From the NCBI GenBank assembly GCA_013407085.1, contig JACCGJ010009952.1, positions 1 to 64,000 on the forward strand: 64,000 bases of DNA, given 5' to 3'. A model generated the notes under the pieces. It saw only the letters and a program-made list of their open reading frames with translations, searched no databases and was not told the origin of the DNA. This document shows, in pieces, positions 63,238-64,000 of the stretch (its first letter is position 1; every line of letters begins with the position of its first letter). The translations under genes and the position numbers were made by a program. Source of the stretch: Atriophallophorus winterbourni. Its lineage: Eukaryota; Platyhelminthes; Trematoda; Plagiorchiida; Microphallidae.

Positions 63238-64000
63238 TGGAGATAATTGCCCCGGTGTTTGTTATGTGTGTCTGGTTTGCAAGGCCAAATCAACACCGTC
63301 AGCCTCGGCGACGAAAACTCCTGAATATGATATTGAGACGCGTCTAAATGGAATGGAATCCAGTATACACAAACTAAATGAACTGATAATAAACGTCATA
63401 AAGACACCGTCGTTACCCGACTTAGAGGTTACTGCCGAAGAGCCGGTAGATAATCCATCATACTCGAGGCCAACATTTGCCCAGATAACCGCGCAGATGG
63501 TGACTAAAACGGGGAGGCGTTCGTTGGGATCAGTTACTCTTCGACTTAACGGAAACGAAAAAGAACTCAAAAAACCACTGCTACTAAAATGACTGACTCA
63601 CATTATAAAACAAAATCCGCGGTTGTAAACCTTAGCGTTATATGTACAAACGTGACCGAGTCGCAGGAAACGCTGTTTGAAGCTAAGCAAAAACATGACT
63701 TAGCTGAGTGGTATAAACTCTGCAGTCAGATGAGCTTGGCCGCAGTTACTACTTCATCAGTAGTTCGATTAAACCGCCACCTGAATTCTCCTCACAAGGA
63801 TGATCCTCGCCTTTTAAGAATAACGCTGCAATCTGCGGAGGACGTGGAAAACGTACTCTTAAATGCTTACATTCTTAGAGGTGTTCCAGAGACTACATGT
63901 CGTATCCATGCAGACTTACCATGGTGGGAGCGAAAGTCGTCGCAGAAATCTCGTGGAGAATGTAATCCGAGAAGTATTGTAATTCTAGGTGTTCCGGAAG
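63235..64000 (+). pseudogene. CR1-F ORF1, right of piggyBac, with duplicated segment
   Basis: 63235-63548 repeats 59881-60193 almost exactly (second half of the PHD finger, coiled coil, YSRPTFAQITAQMVTKTGRR). After the TTAA at 63545 ORF1 continues with VNLSVICTNVTESQETLFEA, WYKLCSQMSLAAVTTSSVVR, RLLRITLQSAEDVENVLLNA and RSIVILGVPE at the window end, the RRM-like region. One frameshift lies near 63590. The duplicated copy here keeps the base missing at 60075. Confidence 0.85.

Overview
This is a repeat-saturated stretch of a eukaryotic, animal-type nuclear genome, A+T-rich by eye. I found no host gene, tRNA or rRNA that I can name. The mixture of CR1-type LINEs whose ORF1 carries a PHD-like zinc finger, a CsRn1-like Ty3/gypsy element, a Penelope-like element (PLE) with GIY-YIG endonuclease and hammerhead ribozymes, an RTE-like LINE and hammerhead-ribozyme satellites would fit a flatworm (trematode-like). 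That host call is an inference from repeat content only. CR1 copies are lettered A, B, C, D, F, G and H here by 3' tail and protein similarity; the letters are informal.

Layout: 0-1.7 kb is the end of a CR1-B joined to CR1-A. 2.4-3.2 kb is a pogo/Tigger-like MITE with a wrecked CENP-B-type helix-turn-helix. 3.3-6.8 kb is a satellite domain whose ~233-bp monomer encodes a hammerhead ribozyme (HHR-1), first degenerate on the plus strand, then well kept on the minus strand, and interrupted by a second hammerhead element (HHR-3). 7.4-8.8 kb is a gypsy RT-RNase H relic. 9-20.7 kb is CR1 debris, including a ~1.7-kb inverted duplication of a CR1-G copy. 20.8-21.3 kb is a palindrome of two PLE terminal regions with hammerheads. 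22.1-23.1 kb is an RTE-like LINE end. 23.7-27.6 kb is CR1 debris holding a 354-bp piggyBac MITE. 28.4-35.1 kb holds two CR1-F 5' halves, with a third hammerhead satellite (HHR-2, ~417-bp units) at 33.7-34.9 kb. 36.3-41.3 kb is a nearly full-length CR1-A, head-to-head with another CR1 copy. 45-57 kb is more CR1, with a truncated PLE endonuclease at 52.1-52.9 kb. 57.2-64 kb is a nest: a gypsy element interrupted by a CR1-F, itself interrupted by an apparently intact piggyBac transposon.

The most striking theme is self-cleaving RNA. Three different tandem or dispersed hammerhead families (retrozyme- or Sm-alpha-like) sit in the same 64 kb as a PLE that also carries hammerheads. The best single motif (13211-13252, minus strand) has the complete core, a 4-bp stem II, a palindromic stem III and a 6-bp stem I. 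The only gene that looks functional is the piggyBac transposase at 60.4-62.9 kb. It has the D-D-D triad and a C-terminal Cys-rich domain, and I predict a 16-nt first coding exon with consensus splice sites. Its right junction is abnormal: the last ~8 bp of the inverted repeat are missing and a 313-bp piece of the host CR1 is duplicated across the element instead of a simple TTAA.
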